Part shown: positions 1 to 8,060 of the stretch, one piece after another
Layout: the number at the start of each line of letters is the position of its first letter
How positions within the stretch are numbered: position 1 is the first letter of the stretch
DNA from: Sporomusaceae bacterium UBA7701
GTDB lineage: Bacteria; Bacillota; Negativicutes; Sporomusales; UBA7701
NCBI GenBank assembly: GCA_002482545.1
Contig: DLGF01000014.1
Location: 83,268 to 147,267, forward strand
Direction: 5' to 3'
Length of the DNA stretch: 64,000 bases
The notes under the pieces: generated by a model
What the model was told of the DNA's origin: nothing
What the model saw: the letters and a program-made list of their open reading frames with translations, nothing else
The model's database searches: none
Program-made: the position numbers and the translations under genes

Positions 1-50
1 GGCAGGCATTTATATTGCCGGAAATATTTCCAAAACCGCGGCTCTTTCTT

Positions 51-725
51 CTACCGCACCATTTGATAGCGGAACGTCCCGGCCCGATGCGCCGTTAAGC
101 TTGCGCGGTTGCTGTTGATGGCATCGACGGCATACAGCCCCAGGTTGGCGATAAAGGCGCATAGGTCGGACTGAAGCCGGTCCATGGACTTTAGCTCGTC
201 GTCCACCATCCGGTCGACGTATTCCGGGAAGGCCAGGGGCTGCAAAAGGCTGCCGGCGGAATGTCCCTGGCTGTCGACATACTCCTGCCACTCCCATTGG
301 AGAGGCAACGACTTCCGGTATTCCCGCTTGATAAAGCACCGCGCCCGGCAAATCCATTTCACCGGACCGAGAATGCCGCATTGTCTGGCGCGTTTCGCCT
401 GGCTCGACAATTCCCCGTACTCCTCATAGGTTAACAGCGCGGCTATTTTGGCAGGCATCCGCCGATCGGCCGCTTCGGCCCAGATGACCGGATGCGCAGG
501 TCCCAAATCGGCGAAATCAATCGTCCGCTCAAACCGGCGAAGACAAAGAGACGCTTCCGAAAAAGGATCAAGCAGCGCCGTAACGTCATAGAGCCGGGCT
601 GTCGCCACAGTCTTGTAAACTTCCTGCCAAAAGGCCTGCAGGGTGTCCACTACTTGAAATTTCGCCGGTCTCTCGTCATCCGGCGTCCTGGCGCATTGCT
701 TCCAAATATCGCGGCAGATGTTCAT
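51..725 (-). CDS. Hypothetical protein, 224 aa
   Basis: I do not recognise this protein. It has no signal peptide or membrane segment and looks cytoplasmic. It carries seven cysteines, three of them within about 15 residues in the middle, and many Trp/Tyr/Arg residues. The ATG at 725 is chosen because it has a good AGGAGA ribosome site 7 nt upstream; an in-frame start 13 codons earlier has none. The gene stands alone, and nothing in its context points to a function. Confidence 0.6.
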   Translation of the reverse strand: MNICRDIWKQCARTPDDERPAKFQVVDTLQAFWQEVYKTVATARLYDVTALLDPFSEASLCLRRFERTIDFADLGPAHPVIWAEAADRRMPAKIAALLTYEEYGELSSQAKRARQCGILGPVKWICRARCFIKREYRKSLPLQWEWQEYVDSQGHSAGSLLQPLAFPEYVDRMVDDELKSMDRLQSDLCAFIANLGLYAVDAINSNRASLTAHRAGTFRYQMVR

Positions 726-816
726 CGTCGTCTCCTGCGTTTTTTTTGCTAATATGCCCCTCACTCCGGGTTTTTATCAGGAGTAACCATGTTACTGCCG
801 CCCCGCCCGGACAAGC

Positions 817-842
817 CAAAACCACCCGTACGGGTGGTTTTG
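817..842. repeat. 26-bp perfect palindrome
   Basis: The two halves of this palindrome are exactly complementary with no loop. A hairpin of this kind would have to open a few central bases. There is no long T-run on either side, so an operator or cruciform is as likely as a terminator. Confidence 0.6.
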
Positions 843-922
843 CAGATTGTTGACAAACCCAGGCTGGCGAGAAAGGTCCGGAGGCCGTCCTGATTCCGCG
901 AATTCTTTCAGCAAAAGCAGCC

Positions 923-981
923 GGAAGATGTTTATTAAGCTGCGGGAAGCGCCAGCGTCGGAGCGCTCATAAACATCTTCC
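923..981. repeat. 13-bp inverted repeat with 33-bp loop
   Basis: GGAAGATGTTTAT at 923-935 is perfectly complementary to 969-981. The loop is GC-rich. It lies about 110 bases downstream of the aldo/keto reductase stop on the minus strand, so it may end that transcript, although no T-run follows. Confidence 0.45.
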
Positions 982-1094
982 GCGTTCCGGCAGAAAGCCG
1001 CGTACTTCGGCGATGCAAGCACTCTGAAAGGTTCTTAGCGCGTATGCTCAGAGCCTGCGGGTACGCCGCAAATGGGCCTTTCTCAGCCGGCCTG

Positions 1095-2045
1095 CTAATA
1101 GAGCCGCAGGGCGAACTGGGGACAGTGAGGCACGCAGTAGCCGCACATCAGGCATTTCTCCGGGTCCACTACGGCCCGCTGCTCGCCCATGCTGAGGGCG
1201 CCGTTGGGGCAATGGGCCAGACAGGCGGAGCAGGCCTTGCACATGTCCTGGACATGCAGCTTTTTTGTGTTTTTACCGATCTTGGCCTTTAGCCCCTCCG
1301 GCAGGGGTTTTCCTTCCACATGGGCGATATTGGCGGTGATCTCTTCCCGGCTGAGCATGCCAATGGCGATGGCGCCGACGCCCCGGATGCCGCGGGAAAA
1401 GTCGAGAGCCTCCTGATAACGGTCCGCCAGATGGCCGCCGGCCATAGCTTTCATAAGATAAATGCCTTTCCCCTGGTCGGCGGCATACTCAATGGCGGCC
1501 CGCATCTCTTCCCGCGAGCCGTCCAGTATTCCAAGGCCCAGCAAATTGATGAGCGGATGGATGACATCGATCTCGTTCCGGCCGGCGGCCGCCCGGACGG
1601 CCTCCACCGAGTGGCTGGAAATCCCCACCGCCCGAATCAGCCCCGCCGCTTTGGCCTCACACAGATATCCCAGCGCGCCGCGGCGTTCTTCGAAAACCTT
1701 GGCGGTCGCCCTGGCGGCGTGAAGGTGAAAAATATCGATGACGTCCCGCCCGAGCGCTTCTCTGGCCTCCAGGACGGCCTGCCGCATTTCCTCGTAGCCG
1801 GTCGCTGCGGATTTGCTGGCGATCACCACTTGGCCGCCATAGCCCTCCAGAGCCTTGCGGATATGGGGATAGGTGCCGTAGCGCTGAGCGGTGTCAATAA
1901 AGGTTATCCCCTGCTTCAACCCCTCCCGGATGATCCCGGCGACGGCGGCGATGGGAAGATCGGCCTGCAGCGGACCGGCCGGCAGCGCGCCGTAGCAGAT
2001 CTCCGACACTTCGATACCTGTGCGGCCCAAACAGTTATACTTCAA
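1095..2045 (-). CDS. Aldo/keto reductase with C-terminal 2[4Fe-4S] ferredoxin domain
   Basis: This is a predicted NAD(P)-linked oxidoreductase of the ferredoxin-fused aldo/keto reductase family (COG1453 type). Residues 1 to about 260 form the reductase barrel and show the usual tetrad region: Asp in FIDTA, Tyr in QRYG, Lys in IASKS and His in FHLH. The last 50 residues carry two cluster motifs, CKACSACLAHCP and CLMCGYCVPHCP. The fusion suggests electron exchange between a carbonyl/alcohol couple and an iron-sulfur partner. The substrate cannot be read from sequence. The start has a GGAGG site about 9 nt upstream. The gene is transcribed alone, divergently from the permease at 2277. Confidence 0.88.
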   Translation of the reverse strand: MKYNCLGRTGIEVSEICYGALPAGPLQADLPIAAVAGIIREGLKQGITFIDTAQRYGTYPHIRKALEGYGGQVVIASKSAATGYEEMRQAVLEAREALGRDVIDIFHLHAARATAKVFEERRGALGYLCEAKAAGLIRAVGISSHSVEAVRAAAGRNEIDVIHPLINLLGLGILDGSREEMRAAIEYAADQGKGIYLMKAMAGGHLADRYQEALDFSRGIRGVGAIAIGMLSREEITANIAHVEGKPLPEGLKAKIGKNTKKLHVQDMCKACSACLAHCPNGALSMGEQRAVVDPEKCLMCGYCVPHCPQFALRLY

Positions 2046-2276
2046 ATCAAACCCCTCCTAGCGTGCATAAACGTATTGCAGCCCAATTTACAGCATGTGC
2101 CTGCCGATAATCCTCTGACTCTTACTAATTCGCCCTCCCGCTGCCAAAGCCTTCACAACGTCTTCCGGCAGGCAAAATGCGGCGCGGCACCGCGGCAAGT
2201 ATACCCCGCGGCGGCTAGCACACAATGAGGCCCACCGCATATTTTTGTAGCATAGCAAATCGGGGGAGGCGTTAAA

Positions 2277-3683
2277 ATGGGGGTTGAGCTTACGGCGCTG
2301 CACTGGGCTTTCCTGGCTTTTCTCCTGGCAATACTGATCATCATGTGTATGCGCCGGGATACTACCCTGGCGTGTATTCTCGGCATCTTCACCATCGGCT
2401 GCCTGGCGAAAGGAGCGCTGGTGCCTGCTGTTATCGGGATTTTTTCCAGTTTTGCGTTCGCCATCAATGAGCTTCTCGGCACAATTTTGGTTATTTCGAT
2501 TATCGTTGCGATGAGTAAAGTATTGCTCAGTACCGGAGTCAACGAATTGATGGTGGCCCCTTTTGCCGGGCTGATCCGCACGCCCGCCACAGCTTATTGG
2601 GTGATCGGCGTCTTGATGATGGTGATTTCCTGGTTTTTCTGGCCATCGCCGGCCGCGGCCCTGATGGGGGCGGTATTGCTGCCGATCGGGCGCAGGGTGG
2701 GCCTGCCGGCTATCGGCGTGGCCATGGCCATGAATTTATTCGGCCATGGCATCGCCTTGTCCGGCGACTGGATCATCCAGGGAGCGCCCAAACTGACTTC
2801 CAGCGCCGCCGGGATACCCGTTCAGGCGGTGGTCGGCGCCAGCGTGCCCTTGGTCCTGGTCATGGGTATTGTCACCGTCAGCGTGGCTTTCTGGATGCTG
2901 CGGCGCGATCTGGGCAAAGGCGCGTTTACCGTCGAAGACGATATCCCGTATGTGACGGTCACCCCGGAGACGGCTCCGTCAACCGGCCGCCTAGCCCTGC
3001 TGCACAGCCGGAAGAAATGGCTGGCGGCCATGGTGCCGGCCCTGTTCGCGCTGGATGTCCTGGCCATGTACTTATGCGACCTGCGAGGCGGAGACGCCAC
3101 CGCTCTCGTCGGCGGCACCTCGGTATTTATCCTGAGCGCCATGTCGCTCGCGGCCTATGGCGGCAAAGGACTCGAAAAGATTACCGAACATCTCATCGAA
3201 GGATTAAAATTCGGGTTTACCGTCTTTGGCCCGGTTATTCCCATTGCCGCGTTCTTCTATCTGGGTGACAACGGTTTTATCGCCATCTATGGCGAGGCGC
3301 TGCCGGCCGGTTCCCATGGCCTGGTCAACGACCTGGGGCTGGCGCTGGCCCACACGGTGCCCATCAACGCCGCCGTCGGGGCGGTCACGATGACGGTCGT
3401 AGGCGGCATCACCGGACTGGACGGGTCGGGGTTTTCCGGCATCTCGCTGGCCGGTTCGCTCGCCAAGCTGTTCGCGGTCTCCATCGGTTCGGGCATTGCA
3501 ACCTTGACGGCCCTCGGACAGATCGCCGCGATCTACGTGGGCGGCGGAACCCTCATCCCCTGGTCGCTTGTTGCTGCGGCCGCCATATGCGGAGTCGACC
3601 CCTTCGAACTGGCCAGGCGCAATCTCGTTCCGGTGCTGGTCGGCCTGGCCGTGACAACGCTGGTCAGCATCTTCCTTATCTAA
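2277..3683 (+). CDS. Multi-pass membrane permease, ion-transporter type
   Basis: This is a 468-residue polytopic membrane protein with about 10-12 hydrophobic segments and a short charged central loop (about residues 220-250). Gly/Ala-rich paired segments near residues 120-180 and 360-410 resemble the inverted halves of GntP/CitMHS-like secondary transporters. No motif fixes the substrate. An organic anion symporter is the likeliest role, by inference. The start follows a strong GGGGGAGG site. The gene is monocistronic and ends at the hairpin at 3731. Confidence 0.7.
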   Translation: MGVELTALHWAFLAFLLAILIIMCMRRDTTLACILGIFTIGCLAKGALVPAVIGIFSSFAFAINELLGTILVISIIVAMSKVLLSTGVNELMVAPFAGLIRTPATAYWVIGVLMMVISWFFWPSPAAALMGAVLLPIGRRVGLPAIGVAMAMNLFGHGIALSGDWIIQGAPKLTSSAAGIPVQAVVGASVPLVLVMGIVTVSVAFWMLRRDLGKGAFTVEDDIPYVTVTPETAPSTGRLALLHSRKKWLAAMVPALFALDVLAMYLCDLRGGDATALVGGTSVFILSAMSLAAYGGKGLEKITEHLIEGLKFGFTVFGPVIPIAAFFYLGDNGFIAIYGEALPAGSHGLVNDLGLALAHTVPINAAVGAVTMTVVGGITGLDGSGFSGISLAGSLAKLFAVSIGSGIATLTALGQIAAIYVGGGTLIPWSLVAAAAICGVDPFELARRNLVPVLVGLAVTTLVSIFLI

Positions 3684-3730
3684 GGCCGCCATTTAGGCCG
3701 ACCGGAAGGTTGGAAAAATCCAGGTGCTCC

Positions 3731-3762
3731 GAGCCGGGGAAGCCTTTCCCGGCTCTTTTTTT
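3731..3762 (+). terminator. Rho-independent terminator
   Basis: GAGCCGGGGA pairs with TTCCCGGCTC across a short loop and is followed directly by eight T residues. It ends the permease transcript. Confidence 0.9.
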
Positions 3763-3954
3763 GCTCCTGAGCCACCGTATTCCTACGTCCCGGATCCGGC
3801 TACGGACCGTTGAACCGCGCCCGGTCGGCGTAAAGCCCTCCCCGCAAGCCGGACAGCCTTTCTGCCGCGCGTTAAAATGCGTTTAATTACCAAGGATTGC
3901 GGCGGCAAAAGCGTGAAAAGCTAAAAAGACCAAGCGTTAAGGAGGGAGAATGAA

Positions 3955-4464
3955 ATGGAGCGCAAAACAGCTAAACGCAAGCTCCTGCGCCGCAAGTACA
4001 AGCGTTATGTCGCGGCGGTAGCCGGTGCCGCCGTCATGGCCGGCGCCGCACTACCCGGCATCCCGGTAGCCAAAGCCGCAGCTTCAGAAAGACCAGCACC
4101 TCCTCCTATGCGGGTGGCCCAGTCAGACCAATATAAAAACGGCTGGCATCAGCACAGGCATGGCTGGCCCAGTCCGGATGAAAACCAGATCATGTACAGG
4201 GACGGGCGCATCTATTATCGCAGCGACAATCACCGGGACCGCGACTTCTATTATGTAAGCGAGGTGAGCAGCCCGGTGGACGCGGTCAAAGACTTTGCGG
4301 GCCGCTATGGCTTCGACCGCTACAGGGATACTTTCAACCTGGTCTATCAGTCGGGCAACAAGGCTTATGTCCAGGTAGTGAGCAGCAGCACCGGAAAACA
4401 GCTTACCGTGGGGCTGGAGCGGACCGGCGCCGGCGCCTGGAACATCGACTGGGTGCGCTATTAA
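3955..4464 (+). CDS. Secreted hypothetical protein, 169 aa
   Basis: The protein begins with a very basic stretch (residues 1-17). A hydrophobic Ala/Gly/Val segment then runs to about residue 40 and ends in an AKAAA-type signal peptidase I site. The mature part is rich in His, Arg, Tyr and Asp, with YYRSDNHRDRDFYY near residue 90. I do not recognise the family; a cell-wall or spore-surface location is possible. The ATG at 3955 is preferred because GGAGGG lies 8 nt upstream. A nearby ATG at 3950 is in another frame. Confidence 0.7.
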   Translation: MERKTAKRKLLRRKYKRYVAAVAGAAVMAGAALPGIPVAKAAASERPAPPPMRVAQSDQYKNGWHQHRHGWPSPDENQIMYRDGRIYYRSDNHRDRDFYYVSEVSSPVDAVKDFAGRYGFDRYRDTFNLVYQSGNKAYVQVVSSSTGKQLTVGLERTGAGAWNIDWVRY

Positions 4465-4494
4465 CCCGCATCGCCCCTCAATTGCCCAAAACCA

Positions 4495-4540
4495 AACCCC
4501 GGGAAAAGGCGGCCATCGCGCCGGTCCCGGGGTTCCTTTT
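4495..4540 (+). terminator. Rho-independent terminator
   Basis: AACCCCGGGA at 4495 pairs with TCCCGGGGTT at 4525, followed by CCTTTT. It sits between convergent genes and may serve both. Confidence 0.8.
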
Positions 4541-4602
4541 CTGCCGGGTTCCGCAGGCCGCCAAATCGCCGGCGGTCATGCCGCCCGTCCTGTTCCGCCA
4601 TA

Positions 4603-5244
4603 TCACGCCAGAGTGATTTCGATCCGTTCTTTCCCTCTCCCGATATTATTACGTTTGAGAGCGACGGCGCCAATTTCGCCGGTTGCTCTTAAATGGGTGC
4701 CCCCGCAGGGAACCCGGGCAAATCCTTCGATTGCCCAATGGCGAAACTCCTGTTCCTTATCGGTAAACTCGCTGGCAATGGCCAGGTTGCCGCCGATAAG
4801 CCTTTGGACCTCCCGGGCGAGGAAAGGAAAGGTTTCCGCGATGTTCCTCGGCCAGGCGAAATCCACCCTGGCTTTATCTTCGCCGATGTGTGCCCCGATT
4901 TTCTCCGGATGGCCATAATGCTGATACATCAACTCCAGGACGATCTCGGCGGCGAAATGCAGCTTCATGATCTTGTATCGTCTTTCCCAGTCAATGGTGA
5001 TCAGGACGTCGTCGCCGGCTCTGAGACCGTGAGTCGCTGCCAAGGTGTACACAATCTGCTTTCCGGCTTTTTCCGCCTTCAGAATCGGATGGCCGCCTAT
5101 TGTCCCGTAGTCGGACTCCTGCCCGCCGGAAAACGCATAGGCAATTGTCTTGTCTACCGTGACGCTCCCGCCGGCGGCGCTTGTTACCTTGGCCGCCAGC
5201 TCCGTCAGGTAAGGGTCGGCCCAGAATATCTTCTCCACGTACAT
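4603..5244 (-). CDS. AlaX-like alanyl-tRNA editing domain protein
   Basis: This is a free-standing trans-editing protein related to the editing domain of alanyl-tRNA synthetase, which hydrolyses Ser- or Gly-tRNA(Ala). It shows the GGQ element (SGGQESDYG, about residue 40) and the CGGTHL zinc motif near residue 180. The first zinc motif is unusual: where the family has HxxxH, this reads LHFAAEIVLEL, so the second His is Glu. Length (213 aa) fits the AlaX-M/S class. GGAGGTG lies 7 nt before the start. The gene is transcribed alone from a promoter region with ACGTTATA repeats. Confidence 0.82.
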   Translation of the reverse strand: MYVEKIFWADPYLTELAAKVTSAAGGSVTVDKTIAYAFSGGQESDYGTIGGHPILKAEKAGKQIVYTLAATHGLRAGDDVLITIDWERRYKIMKLHFAAEIVLELMYQHYGHPEKIGAHIGEDKARVDFAWPRNIAETFPFLAREVQRLIGGNLAIASEFTDKEQEFRHWAIEGFARVPCGGTHLRATGEIGAVALKRNNIGRGKERIEITLA

Positions 5245-5295
5245 TTTGCGGCACCTCCACTGCTGTTGTCGCTCCGCCTTATACGTTATATTATT

Positions 5296-5312
5296 ACGTT
5301 ATATTATAACGT
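5296..5312. promoter_or_regulatory. Palindromic operator-like site upstream of the AlaX-like gene
   Basis: The 17-base sequence ACGTTATATTATAACGT is a perfect odd palindrome. Two further ACGTTAT half-sites lie at 5283 and 5317. On the minus strand the palindrome contains TATAAT, so a protein bound here would cover a possible -10 element. The regulator is unknown. Confidence 0.45.
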
Positions 5313-5417
5313 TTGTACGTTATGAAGTACAGGCGAAAACACCTGAAGAAAAATGCAAATATGGCGGCAAGCCTGCCTGGCCTCGCCCGGCCGCCCCTAC
5401 GGCCCGCAGCCATGCCG

Positions 5418-5451
5418 AAGGGGCCCTTCAAATTAGCTTGAAAGGCCCCTT
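5418..5451 (-). terminator. Hairpin downstream of the RMD1-family gene
   Basis: AAGGGGCCCTTCAA pairs with TTGAAAGGCCCCTT with one mismatch and a 6-nt loop. No strong T-run follows on the minus strand, so it is a weak terminator or an mRNA-protecting stem. Confidence 0.5.
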
Positions 5452-5463
5452 CGGGACGTCCGT

Positions 5464-6288
5464 CTATTTCCCCATAAACATATCAATCAGCGATAACACG
5501 ATCTCGATGGCGATCAGCACAATGATCGCCCATTCCAGTCTTGTCCCCTGTTTGGAATGGGCCAGGCCGGCGAAAACTTCGGTGATGTCCAAAAGGACGT
5601 CAGTCTTGTGTTTGACGTTATCGAAACGGTCATTCAGCTCAAACAGCGCGCTCAGTTCGGTAAACAGCGCCTCAGCTTCTTCGTTGACCCAGGTAATTTC
5701 CGGCTTGTCCAGCAGCATGAGATAGGATATCGTGCTGAGGCGGAACCCGAGAATGCGGGCCGAGATCTTGGCCAGTTGTTCGTCCGAGATCGTCAGGCGG
5801 CCCTGTCGGAGAAGAGCGATGATTTCCTCAAACTCATCCACCAGCACGTCGGTGTCGCTTTCAATCCGCTCCAAAGCCACCGATTTGGCCAGGACGGTGG
5901 CAACGATCTCGAAATGATAACCGGGCTCGTCCGGGATCACCAGATAGTCGTAATTAATGGCCGGCTGCTCATCGCCGGCGACCTGAATCTCATAGTCGTC
6001 GGCGTATTCCAGCCCGTTCACCGCCGCCAGGTTCTTTTCCACCTGGGCAAGGTACCGGACGGCGTCCATGATTTCGTGGTATTCGCAATTTATGAACACC
6101 AGGCTGCCAAAAGGGAATATATGAATGGCTTTGCCGGCCGGGTCGTTGAGCACTCCCTTAAGGGCCGTTTCGCCGAGCACCAGGGAATCCTCCCACTTGA
6201 ACTTGCGGTCAATGCCGAAGTGGCCGGCGATTTTATTCAGATTTAGCTCATTGGTCAAGGCCGCAGCCTTGAATTTCGATGATTCCAT
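5464..6288 (-). CDS. RMD1/YagE (DUF155) family membrane-anchored protein
   Basis: This protein matches the RMD1/YagE/DUF155 family, whose bacterial members have no settled function. It shows the typical core with the VFINCEYHEIMDAV region near residue 70 and ALERIESDTD in the middle. It ends in a single C-terminal hydrophobic helix (about residues 250-270), so it is probably tail-anchored with its bulk in the cytoplasm. The ATG at 6288 follows AAAAGGAT at good spacing. In-frame ATGs at 6297 and 6327 lack a ribosome site. The gene lies downstream of speD with the same orientation but a 140-base gap. Confidence 0.75.
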   Translation of the reverse strand: MESSKFKAAALTNELNLNKIAGHFGIDRKFKWEDSLVLGETALKGVLNDPAGKAIHIFPFGSLVFINCEYHEIMDAVRYLAQVEKNLAAVNGLEYADDYEIQVAGDEQPAINYDYLVIPDEPGYHFEIVATVLAKSVALERIESDTDVLVDEFEEIIALLRQGRLTISDEQLAKISARILGFRLSTISYLMLLDKPEITWVNEEAEALFTELSALFELNDRFDNVKHKTDVLLDITEVFAGLAHSKQGTRLEWAIIVLIAIEIVLSLIDMFMGK

Positions 6289-6430
6289 AGCGCCCATCCT
6301 TTTTGCGTTCCATGCTACAGGAAGCATGCATGTTTCCGGCGATTAGTCCTTGAAGGACAGATATTTTTCGGCAATAAAAACCGGCTGCCGGTGCCGGCCG
6401 TTTCAGCGGCTTTACCTGCAAAGCATCCGG

Positions 6431-7231
6431 TCACACTTTCGGGATGTTCCTGCCGTAAAAGATTTCAGCCATCTCCCGTTTGAGCTGCTGCTTGATTTTC
6501 TTCTTTTCGCCCGGAATGAGTTCTTTCTTGGCGATGTCAAACAGGTAGGTGTCCAGGTCGAATTCCTTTCGGATCATTTTGGTGTGAAAAATATTCTCCT
6601 GGTAGACGTTGACGTCAATCATCTGATACAGTTCGCGGGTTTCCTTGGCAATAAAGTTTTGAATGGAATTGATTTTGTGGTCGATAAAGAATTTTTTGCC
6701 GTTAACATCGCGGGTGAAGCCCCGTACCCGGTAATCGATGATGACGATGTCCGAGCTGAAGCTGTCGATCAGATAGTTCAAGGCTTTGAGCGGAGATATC
6801 TCCCCGCAGGTGGAAACGTCGATGTCGGCCCTGAAGGTACTGATGCCTTTGTCGGGATGGCTTTCCGGATAGGTGTGGACGGTGATATGGCTTTTATCGA
6901 GGTGGGCCACCACATCCGGGGAGTCCACCACCACGCAGGTCCCGGGCGCATTGCTGATTTTGCCTTCCGAGATCAGCATGGTAACGCTGGCGCCCTGGGG
7001 CTCATAGTCCTGCTGGGCGATATTTAAGATATTCGCGCCGATAATATTGGCCACTTCGGTGAGAATGGCCGTGAGCCGGGAGGCGTTATATTCCTCGTCG
7101 ATGTAGGAAATATACGCGCCACGGTTCTGCAGGCTTTTGGCATAACAGATGTCGTACATATTAAAGCTCAGCGTTTTGGTTAAATTATTAAATCCGTATA
7201 ATTGCAGCTTTTTAAGACCCTTAACTTCCAT
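6431..7231 (-). CDS. speD: S-adenosylmethionine decarboxylase proenzyme, long (E. coli-type) form
   Basis: The enzyme makes decarboxylated SAM, the aminopropyl donor for spermidine synthesis. The 266-residue length and the DKSHITVHTYPESHP block identify the long, gamma-proteobacterial-like class rather than the short Bacillus type. Self-cleavage should occur before Ser114 to create the pyruvoyl group. The following Cys/His-rich block (VSTCGEISPLKALNYL) is also conserved. GGAGAG lies about 7 nt before the start. No spermidine synthase gene is adjacent. Confidence 0.95.
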   Translation of the reverse strand: MEVKGLKKLQLYGFNNLTKTLSFNMYDICYAKSLQNRGAYISYIDEEYNASRLTAILTEVANIIGANILNIAQQDYEPQGASVTMLISEGKISNAPGTCVVVDSPDVVAHLDKSHITVHTYPESHPDKGISTFRADIDVSTCGEISPLKALNYLIDSFSSDIVIIDYRVRGFTRDVNGKKFFIDHKINSIQNFIAKETRELYQMIDVNVYQENIFHTKMIRKEFDLDTYLFDIAKKELIPGEKKKIKQQLKREMAEIFYGRNIPKV

Positions 7232-7358
7232 TTTTCTCTCCTTGCCTGCGTAGAGTCAGTATTCTTTGCGAAATTTCGACGTAATATTCCGGAATCCTTT
7301 AGCTAACGTCAAATTACTGTAAGCCGGCTGCTCTTGATACTGATTGGCCCAGGCAAAG

Positions 7359-7387
7359 TCAGACCCCGGTCCTGGGCCGGGGTCTGA
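7359..7387 (-). terminator. Hairpin after the small-gene pair
   Basis: TCAGACCCCGG pairs with CCGGGGTCTGA around a 7-nt loop. On the minus strand it lies about 35 bases past the end of the 43-residue gene and is followed by only a short CTTTG, so termination is plausible but not certain. Confidence 0.55.
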
Positions 7388-7421
7388 TTGAGCCGATGCA
7401 GGATGGGGCCGCGGAGAAAGC

Positions 7422-7553
7422 CTAGCTTTCAACACCAGTTGCGTTCTCTTCCCCTTCGGGGGCCTCGTCCTCCGGAGGAACACCTTCGGCCATGATCATC
7501 AGTTGCGCCAGAGGGACACTGGAAAAGTAGCCGTTCACAATCCGCTTGCTCAT
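7422..7553 (-). CDS. Small unrecognised protein, 43 aa
   Basis: A 43-codon frame starts at 7553 with an excellent AAGGAGGGG site 6 nt upstream. The product begins MSKRIVNGYFSSVPLAQLM, then becomes strongly acidic and Pro-rich (PPEDEAPEGEE). There is no signal peptide or cysteine. It lies 24 bases after the stop of another small gene on the same strand, so the two are probably one operon. I do not recognise it. The leader-like N-terminus and acidic tail could belong to a peptide precursor or a small spore or adaptor protein, but no modifying enzyme is nearby. Confidence 0.55.
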   Translation of the reverse strand: MSKRIVNGYFSSVPLAQLMIMAEGVPPEDEAPEGEENATGVES

Positions 7554-7577
7554 ACAAGCCCCTCCTTTGTATTGCTG

Positions 7578-7754
7578 TTATTTCCCGGTTCCTTCGCCAT
7601 CCTTAAGACCCGCCATGCAAGCTTCCCGGAAAGAATGCTCGTTGGCCGTGGCCTTGGAGACAATGGAGTCGTCGATCTGCTTGCGCGATGCCGCGTTATC
7701 GCCGGCGCTCATGCAATATTCAGACCCCCAGGCCTCGCTCTTGGTTTTCGGCAT
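7578..7754 (-). CDS. Small unrecognised protein, 58 aa
   Basis: The ATG at 7754 has GGAGGTG 6 nt upstream and opens a 58-codon frame. A longer in-frame start 23 codons earlier lacks a ribosome site. The product is hydrophilic with two short Cys-Met contexts, EYCMSAGDN and REACMAGLKD, spaced about 33 residues apart. No membrane segment is present. I do not recognise the family. The second small gene follows 24 bases downstream. Function is unknown. Confidence 0.55.
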   Translation of the reverse strand: MPKTKSEAWGSEYCMSAGDNAASRKQIDDSIVSKATANEHSFREACMAGLKDGEGTGK

Positions 7755-8028
7755 TGGCTTCACCTCCGCCTTTAGTGTTCCCCAAAACGCCAAAAAATTG
7801 TGGGCAGGAAGAGACTTCCCCAATATATGTATATGCGAACAGCGTCATGACTATGCGGGCAATTTTTGGCACTTCGTCCGGACGGCCGGCTATAGGCTGG
7901 CCAGGCATATATTGGCAGTTCAACCGCCTCTGATGCGCTGACCTTGCCCCTCAGCGGCAGGGTGGCGGCGCGGGAGCCGTTCCGGCCCCGCTAAGCTGGG
8001 TGTAAAAAATTGCAGCTTCTTTACCGCC
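7755..8028. other. Intergenic region upstream of the small-gene pair
   Basis: This stretch separates guaA's terminator from the 58-residue gene. I see no further gene. It should contain the promoter for the small operon. The minus-strand sequence GCATATACATATATT near 7830 could include a -10 element, but I cannot assign a sigma factor. Confidence 0.35.
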
Positions 8029-8058
8029 GAAAGCCCCCAGCTGGCGCTGGGGGCTTTC
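8029..8058 (-). terminator. guaA terminator
   Basis: GAAAGCCCCCAGC at 8029-8041 pairs perfectly with 8046-8058 around a 4-nt loop. It begins two bases after the guaA stop codon. A TTTTTT run occurs on the minus strand about 18 bases past the stem. Confidence 0.8.
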
Positions 8059-8060
8059 TC

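Larger units (their letters stand above)
726..1094. other. Intergenic region with two inverted repeats, no convincing gene
   Basis: This stretch of about 370 bases lies between two minus-strand genes. It holds a 26-base perfect palindrome at 817-842 (core ACCACCCGTACGGGTGGT). It also holds a 13-base inverted repeat, GGAAGATGTTTAT at 923-935 and its complement at 969-981. A 76-codon minus-strand reading frame spans both structures but has no ribosome site and no recognisable product, so I do not call it a gene. Confidence 0.5.

Noticed and set aside
792..1022. 76-codon minus-strand frame
   Set aside because: It has no ribosome site and runs through two inverted repeats.
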